DNA of 64,000 bases. It comes from an uncultured Helicobacteraceae bacterium. GTDB lineage: Bacteria; Campylobacterota; Campylobacteria; Campylobacterales; Helicobacteraceae. The translations under genes were made by a program, and so were the position numbers. The notes beneath the pieces are model-generated. The model was not told the DNA's origin, searched no databases, and was given only the letters and a program-made list of their open reading frames with translations. This document shows positions 8,909 through 18,044 of the stretch, one piece after another; within the stretch, counting starts at the first letter, position 1; the number at the start of each line of letters is the position of its first letter. The stretch spans positions 29,987 through 93,986 of the forward strand of contig CAKUOH010000005.1 of the NCBI GenBank assembly GCA_934668765.1. The letters run 5' to 3'.

Positions 8909-8952
8909 GTCATTGCGAGATTTGCGCTTTTGGGGTGCAAGTCGTGGCAATC
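8909..8952. repeat. Family 1 palindromic repeat
   Basis: GTCATTGCGAGATTTGC...GCAAGTCGTGGCAATCT, with inner arms GATTTGC / GCAAGTC partly paired. Confidence 0.82.
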
Positions 8953-8970
8953 TACAAATCTATACTCCCC

Positions 8971-9015
8971 GTCATTGCGAGGCGCGTGAGTGAAACGAAC
9001 GCAACGAAGCAATCC
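8971..9015. repeat. Family 1 palindromic repeat
   Basis: GTCATTGCGAGGCGCG...GCAACGAAGCAATCC, the subfamily with a GAAGCAATCC end. Inner pairing is weaker than in other copies. Confidence 0.78.
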
Positions 9016-9136
9016 AAATCACGCAAATCTAAAAGATAAATAAAATCAATATCCCACAAAAGCGAATCGCTAAATTATTGCATTTAGATTTACCCAAAGT
9101 AAGCGATTTGCATAAGATACACAAAGCCTACTTAAT

Positions 9137-9176
9137 AGATTGCTTTGCGCGAATCTACGATTCGCCTCGCAATGAC
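9137..9176. repeat. Family 1 palindromic repeat (reverse)
   Basis: AGATTGCTTTGCGCGAATC...GATTCGCCTCGCAATGAC; inner arms GCGAATC / GATTCGC. Confidence 0.8.
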
Positions 9177-9189
9177 GATTCGTTAAGAT

Positions 9190-9260
9190 TTACCCACCCC
9201 CTTAATCCCCTCCGCAAGGGAGGGGGAAAGTGTGATGTTACCATCTGCAAGGGAGGGGGA
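9190..9260. repeat. Family 3 C/G-rich repeat
   Basis: TTACCCACCCCCTTAATCC followed by CTCCGCAAGGGAGGGGG and a second GCAAGGGAGGGGG. The CCCTCC/GGAGGG inverted repeat recurs at 27339, 36405 and 43734. It directly follows the TonB receptor stop codon and could act as its transcription end. Confidence 0.75.
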
Positions 9261-9266
9261 ATCAAA

Positions 9267-11591
9267 TCAAAAATCATACTTCAACGATAGCCAATAGTTT
9301 CGGCTAGGCAGGATTCGCTTATATTGATTTGTGTAGCTTTTGTTGTCATTAAATATAATCGGGTCCCAAAAGTTCGTATCTAGCAAATTATTGATTGCAA
9401 ATGTCGCACTCAAGCCAAAATCAAATTTATAGCTTAATGACAAATCTAATATTTGATAATCTTTGTAAAACTTGCCAATAGCTCCACGCACTAGGTTATT
9501 TCCAGCAGTAGTGTTATTTGGCGCAGGGATAGGCGTGGGCGTTTGAAATTTTCCACTCCATCGCAAAAACGCCTCAAAGCCACCGATTTTATAGCTAGGT
9601 TTGATGACAAAGCTATGGCGTGGGATTAGATTTAGCGGTTCGCCTTTGTAGTAGTCCGCATACGAAGTAGTCCCTCTTCTTTGCGAAGAGCTTAAAATCT
9701 CCGTATAAGTGAAAGCATAGCTCATATCAAGCCCGATTCCATAATAAATAGGTTTTAGTTTAAAGGCAAGTTCCGCGCCTGTGATGAGCGATTTATCTAC
9801 ATTTAGCACCCTTGAGCAAGTAGAATTGTCCGTGCAAGTGCCATCTGTATATGGTTGTGTAGAGATTTTGTCGCGAAAATCTGTATAATATCCTGTAAGC
9901 GTTAGATTTGTGGATTCAAAATCAAAAATCGCGCTTAATTCGTAATTCCAGCTTTGCTCGGGCTTTAAATTTTTGCTTCCTAGTGTGCCTGAGTTAGTCG
10001 CAGTCATATTCCACCCATCATAAAGATAGCTTAATTGTGGCACTAGCACACCGCTTGAGATTCCAGCTTTAAATGTGAGCCATTTGGTGGGAAATACATT
10101 GACATAAAAGCGTGGATTTGGCACGGCTATGGATTTAAATTTATCACTATAATTTAGTCGCAATCCCAAAGTCGTGGATACATAGTCATTGATTATATAT
10201 TCGCCCTCGCCAAAGATTGCCACTTGGTGCATATCCATTTTTATGCCATTAGATTTGCGCCATAGATTTTCATAGAGATAGTATAGCCCACCATTAAAGA
10301 TGATAGCCCCAGCAAAGTCCAAATCAAAGGCTTTGTTATAAGTGCTTTGAAAAACCACATCTTGATTGATACTTGCATTTCCCCACGCCACAGAATCGCC
10401 CTTATTTGCGCCAATGCGGACATTATTATGCGAAGCCCACAAAGTCGCAGAGTATTGAATGTAAGAATTTAGTTTGCCCCAATCATAGTCTGCATCGTGA
10501 TTTAGCACAGAATTTATTTTGTAAAAATCGCGGATTGCTGTGATTTGACGCCCAGAAGTGTTTAGTGAGCCTACACGGGCAAAATACGCTTCTGCGTCAA
10601 AGTAAAGGCTATTGTGTTCATCAGGCGTATAGTTAAAGCGAAATCCTGCATTCCAATTTGTAAATCCCGTAGAAGAGTGCGTGGCGTAGGGATTTGCGTA
10701 AGGATTTGAGTTTTGTGCGCCATTACCACCACCTCCGCCTGTCGTGGCGGCTACTAATCCCGCAGGTTTATAAAATCTATTATTTTCGCCATATTTATAG
10801 CCACCGCGCAAATTTAATGAAAGCGTTTTTTCTACTAATGGAGTGGTTATATATGCGTTTATGCCATAAGTATTGCCAAATATATCGTGGTGTTCGGCAA
10901 GTTTTGTATCCACTTGCACACCTGCTGTTACTTTGTCTGTGTGTTTTTTAGTGATGATATTTATCACGCCACCCATCGCATCAGAACCATAAATCGTGCT
11001 TGCAGGTCCGCGAATGACTTCGATTCGCTCAATCATTGAAGGCGGTGGCATATTTGAGTTTAACGCCTCGCCAAAGCCATTTGTGCTAAATCCTTGCGCG
11101 ACATTTTGCCGTTTGCCATCGATAAGGATTAGCGTGTAGGCAGAGCCTAGCCCACGCATAGAGATAGAATTGCCACCTGTTTTTTGCATCTCTATCGACA
11201 CACCGGGGACATCTTGCACAGCATCTCCCAAATCGCGAATGGGACGGCTCATAATCTCTTCTTTTGGGATTATGCTAATGGTGGCTGGAGCTTCCTTAAT
11301 GTCTTGCTCATAGCCACTTGCAGAAATTACACTCTCCCCGATATAAACTTCATCGGCTTCGGCGATTTGGGCTTCTATGCTTTTGGATTCGACTGAATCT
11401 ACGCTAGATTCGCGTGAATCTTGTGAATCTTGGCGTAAATCTAAACTCGAATCCGTGCTTTGTGTGCTTGAATCTTGAGAATCTAACTCATCGGCATTGA
11501 GATTTTGTCCTAAAATCCCCCCCCCCATTAGCGTTGCAACTAATAGGACTTTGGCGAAAAATTTGCATTGTTTGAACGGTGTAGTTTTCAT
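9267..11591 (-). CDS. TonB-dependent outer-membrane receptor (CirA-like)
   Basis: About 774 residues. A signal peptide leads to a Ser/Asp low-complexity stretch, then the plug domain (EAPATISIIPKEEI; DVPGVSIEMQKTGGNSISMRGLG; IERIEVIRGPASTIYGSDAMGGVINIITKK) and a 22-strand-type barrel ending in LKYDF with a terminal Phe. The plug is most like colicin I/catecholate receptors; the ligand (probably a siderophore or other iron source) is not certain. I use the start at 11591 because GGAG lies 8 bases upstream; the ATG at 11603 is an alternative. A G10 tract within the signal peptide codes for MGGG at residues 22-25: the gene is presently in frame, and slippage would switch it off. Confidence 0.88.
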   Translation of the reverse strand: MKTTPFKQCKFFAKVLLVATLMGGGILGQNLNADELDSQDSSTQSTDSSLDLRQDSQDSRESSVDSVESKSIEAQIAEADEVYIGESVISASGYEQDIKEAPATISIIPKEEIMSRPIRDLGDAVQDVPGVSIEMQKTGGNSISMRGLGSAYTLILIDGKRQNVAQGFSTNGFGEALNSNMPPPSMIERIEVIRGPASTIYGSDAMGGVINIITKKHTDKVTAGVQVDTKLAEHHDIFGNTYGINAYITTPLVEKTLSLNLRGGYKYGENNRFYKPAGLVAATTGGGGGNGAQNSNPYANPYATHSSTGFTNWNAGFRFNYTPDEHNSLYFDAEAYFARVGSLNTSGRQITAIRDFYKINSVLNHDADYDWGKLNSYIQYSATLWASHNNVRIGANKGDSVAWGNASINQDVVFQSTYNKAFDLDFAGAIIFNGGLYYLYENLWRKSNGIKMDMHQVAIFGEGEYIINDYVSTTLGLRLNYSDKFKSIAVPNPRFYVNVFPTKWLTFKAGISSGVLVPQLSYLYDGWNMTATNSGTLGSKNLKPEQSWNYELSAIFDFESTNLTLTGYYTDFRDKISTQPYTDGTCTDNSTCSRVLNVDKSLITGAELAFKLKPIYYGIGLDMSYAFTYTEILSSSQRRGTTSYADYYKGEPLNLIPRHSFVIKPSYKIGGFEAFLRWSGKFQTPTPIPAPNNTTAGNNLVRGAIGKFYKDYQILDLSLSYKFDFGLSATFAINNLLDTNFWDPIIFNDNKSYTNQYKRILPSRNYWLSLKYDF
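11407..11420. repeat. Short GATTC-GCGT-GAATC palindrome in TonB receptor
   Basis: Copy of the 14-base palindrome, read as DSRES in the Ser/Asp-rich linker between the signal peptide and the plug. Confidence 0.55.
11517..11526. repeat. C10/G10 homopolymer tract in the TonB receptor signal peptide
   Basis: Ten consecutive C on the plus strand (G on the coding strand) reading ATG GGG GGG GGG. The length matches the contingency tracts that vary by slippage in Helicobacter and Campylobacter. Confidence 0.9.
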
Positions 11592-11858
11592 AATGTGCTC
11601 CATTTTATAAATTTGAAATGTGAATTTTCTTTAAGATTCACGCGTGATTTGCGGATATTTTGTTAATTCTGCTAGGAATCTGCTACCATATTTTACGAAT
11701 CATTCTTATAGTAAATCTTAAAAAAGCGAATGGTAGTATTTTGAAATTTAAATTTAACTTAAATATAAGAATTGTTTTTAAAATGTGTAACCTTGCAATC
11801 TTTAAAACAAATTTTGCTACAATCTGCACTTAATTTTTACGATAAAAAGGACGGATTT

Positions 11859-13220
11859 ATGCGACATATTGCAGAGGATTGGACGCCAAAGAGCTGGAGA
11901 AATTTTCCTATCAAACAACAGCCTACTTATAAGGATAAGGCACTTTTAAAGCGCGTGGAGAGCGAGTTAAAAGGCTATCCGCCATTAGTTTTTGCAGGAG
12001 AGGCAAGGAATCTTAAAAAACGCCTTGCCGATGCCGCTAACGGCAGGGCATTTTTGCTTCAGGGTGGCGACTGCGCCGAATCTTTCAATCAATTTAACGC
12101 CATAAATATCCGTGATATGTTTAAGGTGATAATGCAGATGAGCGCGATTTTGACATTTGCAGGCGGAATGCCTGTGGTGAAAGTCGGGCGACTTGCAGGG
12201 CAGTTTGCAAAGCCTAGAAGCAATGATAGCGAAGTGGTAAATGGCGTGGAAATCCCTATTTATCGGGGCGATATTATAAATAGCACGGATTTTAGCCTAG
12301 AGGCACGGACGCCAAATCCCAAGCGAATGCTACAAGCCTACAATCAATCCGCTGCCACGCTAAACCTACTCCGCGCCTTTGCGCAAGGGGGATTCGCGGA
12401 TTTAAATGAAGTGCATAAGTGGAATATGAAATTTGTCAAAAATAACGCATTTGGCAAGAAATACGAGGTTTTGGCAGAGCGAATCACAGAGGCACTGAAC
12501 TTTATGGAATCTTGTGGCATAAACACGCAAAACACGCAGCAGCTCAAAGAAACGGAGTTTTACACAAGCCACGAGGCGTTGCTACTAAATTACGAAGAGC
12601 AGCTCTGTCGCAAGGATTCGCTAACGGAGCAGTGGTATGACTGCTCGGCGCATATGCTTTGGATAGGGGAGCGCACACGGGGGCTTAATGAAGCGCATAT
12701 AGAGTTTTTGCGTGGCGTGGAAAATCCGCTTGGTGTGAAAATCGGTAGCACCGCGACAAAGGACGAAATTATGGGCATTTGCGATGCACTAAATCCGCAG
12801 AATGAAGCAGGGCGACTAAATCTCATCGTGCGAATGGGCGCAGATAAGATAAAGGCAAAACTGCCCACGCTTTTAAAGGATATTTTGCCTGAAGGGCGCA
12901 AGATTTTGTGGAGTATCGACCCGATGCACGGCAATACGATAAAAGCAGGTAATGGCTACAAAACCCGCGCATTTGATAAAATTTTGGAGGAAGTGAAAAG
13001 CTTTTTTGAGATTCACAAGGCGCATAATAGCTATGCTGGAGGCATTCACCTTGAGATGACAGGGCAAGATGTAACGGAATGTATCGGTGGCGGGGCGCAA
13101 ATCACAGAGAGTGCGTTAGCGTCAAATTATAGCACACAATGCGACCCGCGACTAAATGCTACACAGGCGATTGAGTTGGCGTTTTTGCTAGCTGATGTGC
13201 TAAAAAAGCGCGTGAAATAA
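11859..13220 (+). CDS. aroF: 3-deoxy-7-phosphoheptulonate synthase, class II
   Basis: A 453-residue plant-type (class II) DAHP synthase, the first enzyme of the shikimate pathway, joining PEP and erythrose 4-phosphate. Family signatures: [15 protein letters not shown] near the start, [11 protein letters not shown] (metal/PEP site Cys), [22 protein letters not shown], and [11 protein letters not shown] plus [18 protein letters not shown]. The start at 11859 follows AAAAAGGACGG; a longer upstream frame from 11772 lacks a site and is not conserved. Stands alone; a degenerate family 2 repeat begins 13 bases past its stop. Confidence 0.93.
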   Translation: MRHIAEDWTPKSWRNFPIKQQPTYKDKALLKRVESELKGYPPLVFAGEARNLKKRLADAANGRAFLLQGGDCAESFNQFNAINIRDMFKVIMQMSAILTFAGGMPVVKVGRLAGQFAKPRSNDSEVVNGVEIPIYRGDIINSTDFSLEARTPNPKRMLQAYNQSAATLNLLRAFAQGGFADLNEVHKWNMKFVKNNAFGKKYEVLAERITEALNFMESCGINTQNTQQLKETEFYTSHEALLLNYEEQLCRKDSLTEQWYDCSAHMLWIGERTRGLNEAHIEFLRGVENPLGVKIGSTATKDEIMGICDALNPQNEAGRLNLIVRMGADKIKAKLPTLLKDILPEGRKILWSIDPMHGNTIKAGNGYKTRAFDKILEEVKSFFEIHKAHNSYAGGIHLEMTGQDVTECIGGGAQITESALASNYSTQCDPRLNATQAIELAFLLADVLKKRVK

Positions 13221-13233
13221 ATCTGCTTTTTTG

Positions 13234-13310
13234 CAATTTGTGTCTTTGCATGCAATTCACACGAAGTTTGCACTATTGCTTCGTCAATCCGTAAGGCGAA
13301 TCAGGGCGTA
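13234..13310. repeat. Family 2 repeat, degenerate copy after aroF
   Basis: Begins CAATTTGTGTCTTTGCATG and contains ACGAAG...CTTCGTCAAT, matching the left end and core of the family 2 copies, but without a clear CACCGC end. The CAATTTG end faces the aroF stop codon, 13 bases away. Confidence 0.5.
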
Positions 13311-13317
13311 AAAAGTC

Positions 13318-13358
13318 GTCATTGCGAGATTTTGCGATTCGCAAAATCGTGGCAATCC
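13318..13358. repeat. Family 1 palindromic repeat, perfect hairpin
   Basis: GTCATTGCGA, then GATTTTGCGA pairing with TCGCAAAATC, then GTGGCAATCC. A near-perfect palindrome. Confidence 0.9.
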
Positions 13359-13404
13359 AAACAAAATTCGTCATCTTAAAGCAGAAGCGCGAAATCCAAA
13401 AAAT

Positions 13405-13443
13405 GTCATTGCAAGGGCGATTCGTAGATTAACGCAAAGCAAT
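13405..13443. repeat. Family 1 repeat, degenerate
   Basis: GTCATTGCAAGGGCGATTCG...CGCAAAGCAATA. Ends are recognisable, inner pairing is lost. Confidence 0.5.
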
Positions 13444-13513
13444 ATATGAATCTATACAAGCAATCTTAATGACAAATCCGCTCAAATCTAAACAATTCCC
13501 ATTATTTCTTTGA

Positions 13514-15178
13514 TTATTCCTTTGGCAGCGTTATTTCCAGCTTAAAGCCATCTTCGGTATTCATCGCCATTATTTCTCCTGCGAGTAAGTCTTCTACGAT
13601 GATTTTACACGCGCTTAATCCAAGCCCGACTTTGCCAATATGTGTAGTGTAAAAGGCATCAAAGCATCGCTCCAAATTCGCTTCATTCATTCCACCGCCA
13701 TTATCTTCGATACTTAAAAGAATGCTATTTTCGTTTAGCTCGGCGATTTCCACCACAATCCTACCATAAAAATTGCTTCCTTTGGCGTAGTTGATATTCT
13801 CCAAACTATTTCTAATAAGCGCGATTAGCACGATTTTTAGCGCGTTTTTATCGCAGTAGATTTCATTTGCGCCATCTTTTTGGATTATGCTAATGGTTGT
13901 GTTATTTAAAATATATTTTGTAAAAATCACGCTACGCATAGTTTCAACAAGCGCGACAATATTTACAATCGTCTTTATATCAGTTTGCGAGTAAAAATCA
14001 ATGATTTCATTTACTGCATTTAGCGCGTTATCTTGCAGTTGCGATATTTTGCTTAAATCGCTTTGCAATTCATTATGCTCTGCGATTATGCTTTCAATCG
14101 CGCTTTGTGTGGCGTTTGACAGCGCATTTATTTTATCTAGCACCAAATACATCGCGTGAATCTTTTGCAAAGTATTATTTTGCACTATTTTTAAGATTCG
14201 CGCTCTATCGCGCTTTTGCTCATTTATCTTTCGCAGTGAAGTATCTCGGATATTGAGATTTATGAGATTTATGCCATTATGAGCGATGACATTTGCGCAA
14301 ATTTCCACAGGAAAAGTGCTATTTTCATTCATCATAAGACTTTCAAATAGGATTTTTTCATTATTTAAACTATTTAAAATCGTCTCCACGCGCGTCCGCT
14401 CACTTGGGTGAAATAAATCCAAAATATAGTCATTTTGCCCTGCCAAACTCACAAAATCAAGCATAGATTCAAAGCTAGGACTTGTGATAAAATACGCGCC
14501 AAAATCGCTTGGATTCGTCATATTTGTCGAATCCCTAAATCTTTGCGAATCTTGTGAATCAATCTCCGCCAAATCACTCGAATCTCCCGCATTTATCGCG
14601 CCAAATCCTTTGTCATTTATCTCATAAAGCACAAGCGCGTCATTGAGATTGTTAAACGCTAGAAGTGCCTTTTCATTGTCGCTTACTTCTTTGATATTGT
14701 CCTTATTGAGATAATTTATAATGTCATCTATCACAAATTCGATTTGCAAATATGCGATGATATTTTTGTGCTTGTCATAAATGGGGCTTTGATTTAACGC
14801 AAAATGATGAATAGAATCGTCCATTTTCACGCGCAAAACCTTTGAATTGCTTAAATCAAATTTATCCAAAATCACACCCAAATCCGAGCTCATCGCGCTT
14901 TTGTTGCTAATTAGCACATTTTCATTTGCGTCCATAAATTTGATTTTAAAAGGCACAAGTGCGATGATTTTCTCAAAATTATCCTTTACCACGCGAAAAC
15001 CAGAGACATTGATAAAAGTGTGCCGTTTAGCAAAATTGCAAACAAAAATCGCACAAACACTAAAAACAAACAGCAAGATTCCACTTAAAAAATCCACCGC
15101 AATCAGCAAATACACACTAAAAATCACATTTAGCGCAAAAAAAAGTGCGATTTGCTTATAAAAACTAAAAAAATTCAT
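13514..15178 (-). CDS. Membrane-anchored sensor histidine kinase
   Basis: 554 residues. Two membrane segments at about 10-28 and 31-48 lie with almost no periplasmic loop, so the sensor is probably cytoplasmic. A PAS-like region spans roughly 170-330 and is interrupted by a Ser/Asp-rich stretch (DSQDSQRFRDSTN). Next come a helical region and a C-terminal HATPase_c domain with an N-box (LIALIRNSLENI), a G1 box (SIEDNGGGM) and a G2 box (GLGLSA). No classical H-box with His followed by Glu/Asp-Pro is visible; His in NTLQKIHAMYL is the only candidate. No response regulator gene is adjacent. It is a kinase-like orphan; phosphotransfer ability is inferred only. Confidence 0.75.
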   Translation of the reverse strand: MNFFSFYKQIALFFALNVIFSVYLLIAVDFLSGILLFVFSVCAIFVCNFAKRHTFINVSGFRVVKDNFEKIIALVPFKIKFMDANENVLISNKSAMSSDLGVILDKFDLSNSKVLRVKMDDSIHHFALNQSPIYDKHKNIIAYLQIEFVIDDIINYLNKDNIKEVSDNEKALLAFNNLNDALVLYEINDKGFGAINAGDSSDLAEIDSQDSQRFRDSTNMTNPSDFGAYFITSPSFESMLDFVSLAGQNDYILDLFHPSERTRVETILNSLNNEKILFESLMMNENSTFPVEICANVIAHNGINLINLNIRDTSLRKINEQKRDRARILKIVQNNTLQKIHAMYLVLDKINALSNATQSAIESIIAEHNELQSDLSKISQLQDNALNAVNEIIDFYSQTDIKTIVNIVALVETMRSVIFTKYILNNTTISIIQKDGANEIYCDKNALKIVLIALIRNSLENINYAKGSNFYGRIVVEIAELNENSILLSIEDNGGGMNEANLERCFDAFYTTHIGKVGLGLSACKIIVEDLLAGEIMAMNTEDGFKLEITLPKE

Positions 15179-15323
15179 TTTTTGCCCTTAAAAATCTAAA
15201 AAAATCACGCGGATTTTAGCTTAATTTTGCTTTAAGTTTGGAGATTCGCATATAAAAATGCGCAAAATCGCCTAAAAATATCAAAAAAATATGCAATTCT
15301 TGCGAATCCTTTACGATTTGTGT

Positions 15324-15329
15324 TATAAT
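15324..15329 (+). promoter_or_regulatory. Extended -10 promoter element of pit
   Basis: TGTTATAAT (15321-15329) is an extended -10 element with a perfect TATAAT, 49 bases before the phosphate permease start. Confidence 0.7.
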
Positions 15330-15378
15330 GCGAATGGCATTACTACTTACATTAGATTAAATTTTTAGGGAAAACAAT

Positions 15379-16950
15379 ATGGACTTTGATAACTTTAAGC
15401 GAATCGAAAAGGCTACACATTTTGGTATGAAAGATTTACGCAAAATCGGCATTGTGCTAATATTTATGTTTATCGGCTCACTTATTGCGGTGATTTGTAG
15501 CGATGTAACAAATAATATTTTGCTAATTGTAAGCGTTGTTGTTGGTATATATATGGCGATGAATATCGGAGCTAATGATGTCGCAAACAATGTCGGACCT
15601 GCTGTTGGCTCAAAAACGATGACTATGTTTATGGCTATTGTCATAGCTGTGATTTTTGAAGCAGGTGGAGCGATTATCGCAGGTGGCGATGTCGTAGATA
15701 CGATTCGTGGCGGAATCGTAAGTCAAGATGCTTTTAGCGATGTGAATGTGTTTATCGCTGTAATGTTAGCCGCGCTTATTTCAAGCGCATTGTGGCTGAA
15801 TCTCGCTACTTTTGTCGGTGCGCCTGTCTCTACCACGCACTCTGTCGTAGGTGGGCTAATCGGCTCATCAATCGCAGCTGGTGGCTTTGGCGTGGTGAAT
15901 TGGGGCGTTTTGCTTGGCATCGCTTCAAGCTGGGTGATTTCCCCTGCAATCGGGGGCGCAATCGCCGCAGCATTTTTAATCATCATCAAACGCACCATAA
16001 CTTATAAGCAGGACAAACCACAAGCTGCCAAAAAAGTCGTGCCGATTTTAATCTTTGTAATGTCGTGGAGCTTTATTTTATATCTCTTGCAAAAGGGCTT
16101 ATCAAAAATCATTCATCTTAATCTTATCACGCAAATCATAATCGCGCTAGTTTTATCTGTCATTATTTTTATAATAACAAAGCCGATGATTGCTAAAAAA
16201 GCGGATTTGCTAAATAATACCAAGGATTCAATCGGCGAACTCTTCACATTCCCGCTTATCTTTGCTGCTGCGCTTTTAAGTTTCGCTCACGGCGCAAACG
16301 ATGTGGCAAACGCCATAGGACCTTTGGCTGCGATAAATGAAGCCATTAGTCAAGCTGTCGATGTCGCAATGGGGAGCAAATCTCCCGTGCCGATTTGGAT
16401 TATGATTTTAGGCGGACTTGGAATCTCAATCGGTTTGGCACTTTATGGACCAAAGCTCATTCGCACCGTTGGCAATGAAATAACCGAGTTAGATAAGATT
16501 CGCGCTTTTTGTATCGCGCTATCTGCTTCAATCACGGTGCTTGTGGCATCAGCATTAGGATTGCCTGTCAGCTCTACACATATCGCAATCGGCGCGATTT
16601 TTGGTATAGGATTTTTGCGTGAATATCTAAAAAGCAACTACAAAAAAATGGAGCAAGAGATTATCCAAGCACACAAGGGCAGGGACGCGCAAGTGGTGCA
16701 GAAATTCCTAGATGATTTTAAAAAATCAACCATTGAGCGCAAACAGCAGATTTTAAAAGAGCTAAAGTCAAAAAATCTGCCTTTTAACAAAAAGGATAGA
16801 AGGGTGCTAAAAAAGAGCGTTCAGGATGAGCTAGTAAAACGCAGTGCGATAAAGAAAATAGTCGCAGCGTGGTTAATAACAGTCCCTGCGAGTGCGATTG
16901 TAAGCGCGATTTCATATTTTATCATCGTGCAGTTTGCGGATAAGTTTTAG
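15379..16950 (+). CDS. pit: Inorganic phosphate transporter, PiT family
   Basis: A 523-residue inner-membrane permease that imports phosphate with protons or sodium. The duplicated PiT signature is present in both halves: GANDVANNVGPAVGSKT (about 64-80) with GAPVSTTHSVVGG, and GANDVANAIGPLAAI with GLPVSSTHIAIGA. About ten membrane segments are visible, and a charged cytoplasmic stretch (about 410-480) precedes the last one. The start is preceded by AGGGAAAACAAT. Single-gene unit with its own TATAAT promoter. Confidence 0.93.
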   Translation: MDFDNFKRIEKATHFGMKDLRKIGIVLIFMFIGSLIAVICSDVTNNILLIVSVVVGIYMAMNIGANDVANNVGPAVGSKTMTMFMAIVIAVIFEAGGAIIAGGDVVDTIRGGIVSQDAFSDVNVFIAVMLAALISSALWLNLATFVGAPVSTTHSVVGGLIGSSIAAGGFGVVNWGVLLGIASSWVISPAIGGAIAAAFLIIIKRTITYKQDKPQAAKKVVPILIFVMSWSFILYLLQKGLSKIIHLNLITQIIIALVLSVIIFIITKPMIAKKADLLNNTKDSIGELFTFPLIFAAALLSFAHGANDVANAIGPLAAINEAISQAVDVAMGSKSPVPIWIMILGGLGISIGLALYGPKLIRTVGNEITELDKIRAFCIALSASITVLVASALGLPVSSTHIAIGAIFGIGFLREYLKSNYKKMEQEIIQAHKGRDAQVVQKFLDDFKKSTIERKQQILKELKSKNLPFNKKDRRVLKKSVQDELVKRSAIKKIVAAWLITVPASAIVSAISYFIIVQFADKF

Positions 16951-17000
16951 ATTTGCAATTAGATTTGCGTGAATCTATTGAGTTACTTTGCCATTGCGCT

Positions 17001-17039
17001 GTCATTGCGAGACGGCGAATCATAAATTTATGGCAATCC
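17001..17039. repeat. Family 1 repeat, partly degenerate
   Basis: GTCATTGCGAGACGGCGAATC...ATGGCAATCC. First of a row of four family 1 copies in the 475-base gap 16951-17425, which has no supported gene. Confidence 0.7.
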
Positions 17040-17049
17040 GCCCAACCTT

Positions 17050-17086
17050 GTCATTGCGCTAATCGCAAAGCGATTCGTGGCAATCT
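17050..17086. repeat. Family 1 palindromic repeat
   Basis: GTCATTGCGCT-AATCGC-AAA-GCGATT-CGTGGCAATCT: 6-bp perfect inner stem around an AAA loop. Confidence 0.88.
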
Positions 17087-17101
17087 AAAAAATACCCACT
17101 T

Positions 17102-17136
17102 GTCATTGCGAACATTTGCAAGAATGTGAGGTAATC
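17102..17136. repeat. Family 1 palindromic repeat, altered end
   Basis: GTCATTGCGAACATTTGCAAGAATGTGAGGTAATCT; inner arms ACATT / AATGT are kept although the right end is changed to GAGGTAATC. Confidence 0.7.
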
Positions 17137-17153
17137 TAAAAAAATAAAAATAT

Positions 17154-17193
17154 AGATTGCCACAAGAATCCTAACGAATTCTCTCGCAATGAC
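17154..17193. repeat. Family 1 palindromic repeat (reverse)
   Basis: AGATTGCCACAAGAATCCTAACGAATTCTCTCGCAATGAC; inner arms AGAATCC / GAATTCT pair partly around CTAAC. Confidence 0.8.
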
Positions 17194-17308
17194 AGCATTA
17201 GAATCGATTCGTCTGCAATGACGAAATAAGGATTCATAGTCGATTTGCAACGCGAATCACAATTCGCAGAAATTTGTAAATACAATTAAAGCAACAATCA
17301 AAGTAATA

Positions 17309-17418
17309 GCGGTGTGGCTTTGTGCCGTTTTTACGCGAAACAAGCGAAATAGGACTTGTGCGTCCATCAAGTTTTGTGTAAAAATGGACGCGTAAAAAGC
17401 ATACCCTAAAACAAATTG
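17309..17418. repeat. Family 2 repeat, full-length copy
   Basis: 110 bp from GCGGTGTGGC to CAAATTG. The stem contains TTTTTACGCG (17328-17337) pairing perfectly with CGCGTAAAAA (17389-17398). The CAATTTG end is 7 bases past the stop of the minus-strand UPF0323 gene, so the transcript of that gene would carry the whole hairpin. Confidence 0.8.
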
Positions 17419-17425
17419 TATTGCT

Positions 17426-18028
17426 TTATCCGCCTACTGCGTTATTGCGCCTATCATTATTCCCCCCCCCGCCAAAAAATCCACTTCTCCCGCTTGTAGC
17501 CCTTGCTCCCGCACCCGCGCCACTTCGTGCGTTATTAAAGCTATTTTTACTGCGCTCATAAGCCTGTGGCGATTTATAGCTTGTGCGTTGCTGTGCTTGG
17601 TAGTTTTGATTGCTAAAAAGTTTATTGCCTATCCAGCTACCGATAATCGCCCCCGCAGCACTTGCTAGTATCGCCCCACCTAGCGATAATCCCGTGCCAC
17701 TAGGATTTGTCAGCTCCGAAGTTCCCGCGTCAATCGCTTTCTCTTCATCTTTTAGCAATTTATCGATTTCCTCATTTGAAAGCATTCGCTCAGTGCCGTC
17801 CTTTGCTTTTAAAAGCACGCGCGTAGTTTCGCTTGGATATTCCTCTAAAATCTTGTAGCTTCCATCCATCTGCTCTTCTATGATGACAAATGCACCTTTT
17901 TTAATGGATTCATTTTGTGCGCTTTGTGCGTTTTGATTCGCATTATCGCAGCCATTTAATGCCAAAAGCACACTAATCCCAAGTCCGCCCATAAGCCCAA
18001 ATTCGCCGATTTTTCGTATTTTTTTCAT
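17426..18028 (-). CDS. UPF0323 family lipoprotein
   Basis: A 200-residue lipoprotein: signal peptide with lipobox LNGC (Cys about residue 27) after [11 protein letters not shown]. The conserved body [23 protein letters not shown]...[16 protein letters not shown] and the glycine-zipper-like [23 protein letters not shown], then a Tyr/Ser/Gly/Arg-rich tail ([15 protein letters not shown]), match the UPF0323 lipoproteins of Campylobacterota. Function unknown; the glycine zipper suggests membrane association. A G9 tract (17462-17470) encodes GGG close to the C-terminus; frame changes would replace only the last few residues. Confidence 0.85.
   Translation of the reverse strand: MKKIRKIGEFGLMGGLGISVLLALNGCDNANQNAQSAQNESIKKGAFVIIEEQMDGSYKILEEYPSETTRVLLKAKDGTERMLSNEEIDKLLKDEEKAIDAGTSELTNPSGTGLSLGGAILASAAGAIIGSWIGNKLFSNQNYQAQQRTSYKSPQAYERSKNSFNNARSGAGAGARATSGRSGFFGGGGNNDRRNNAVGG
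17462..17470. repeat. C9/G9 homopolymer tract in UPF0323 lipoprotein gene
   Basis: Nine C on the plus strand in the codons for the Gly run near the C-terminus. Gain of one base would give an immediate stop (GAA TAA), loss of one a short different tail. Confidence 0.85.
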
Positions 18029-18044
18029 TTGATTCGCTCCTAAA

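Noticed and set aside
11772..11858. N-terminal extension of the DAHP synthase frame
   Set aside because: The AAAAAGGACGG site and the conserved start of class II enzymes point to the ATG at 11859.
11604..11858. Fur box in the AT-rich gap between the TonB receptor and aroF
   Set aside because: Several A/T-rich near-palindromes are present, but none matches a Fur consensus well enough to annotate; nothing else is visible in this gap.
17059..17250. Minus-strand open frame in the pit-UPF0323 gap
   Set aside because: It is made wholly of family 1 repeat copies read through; coding character absent.
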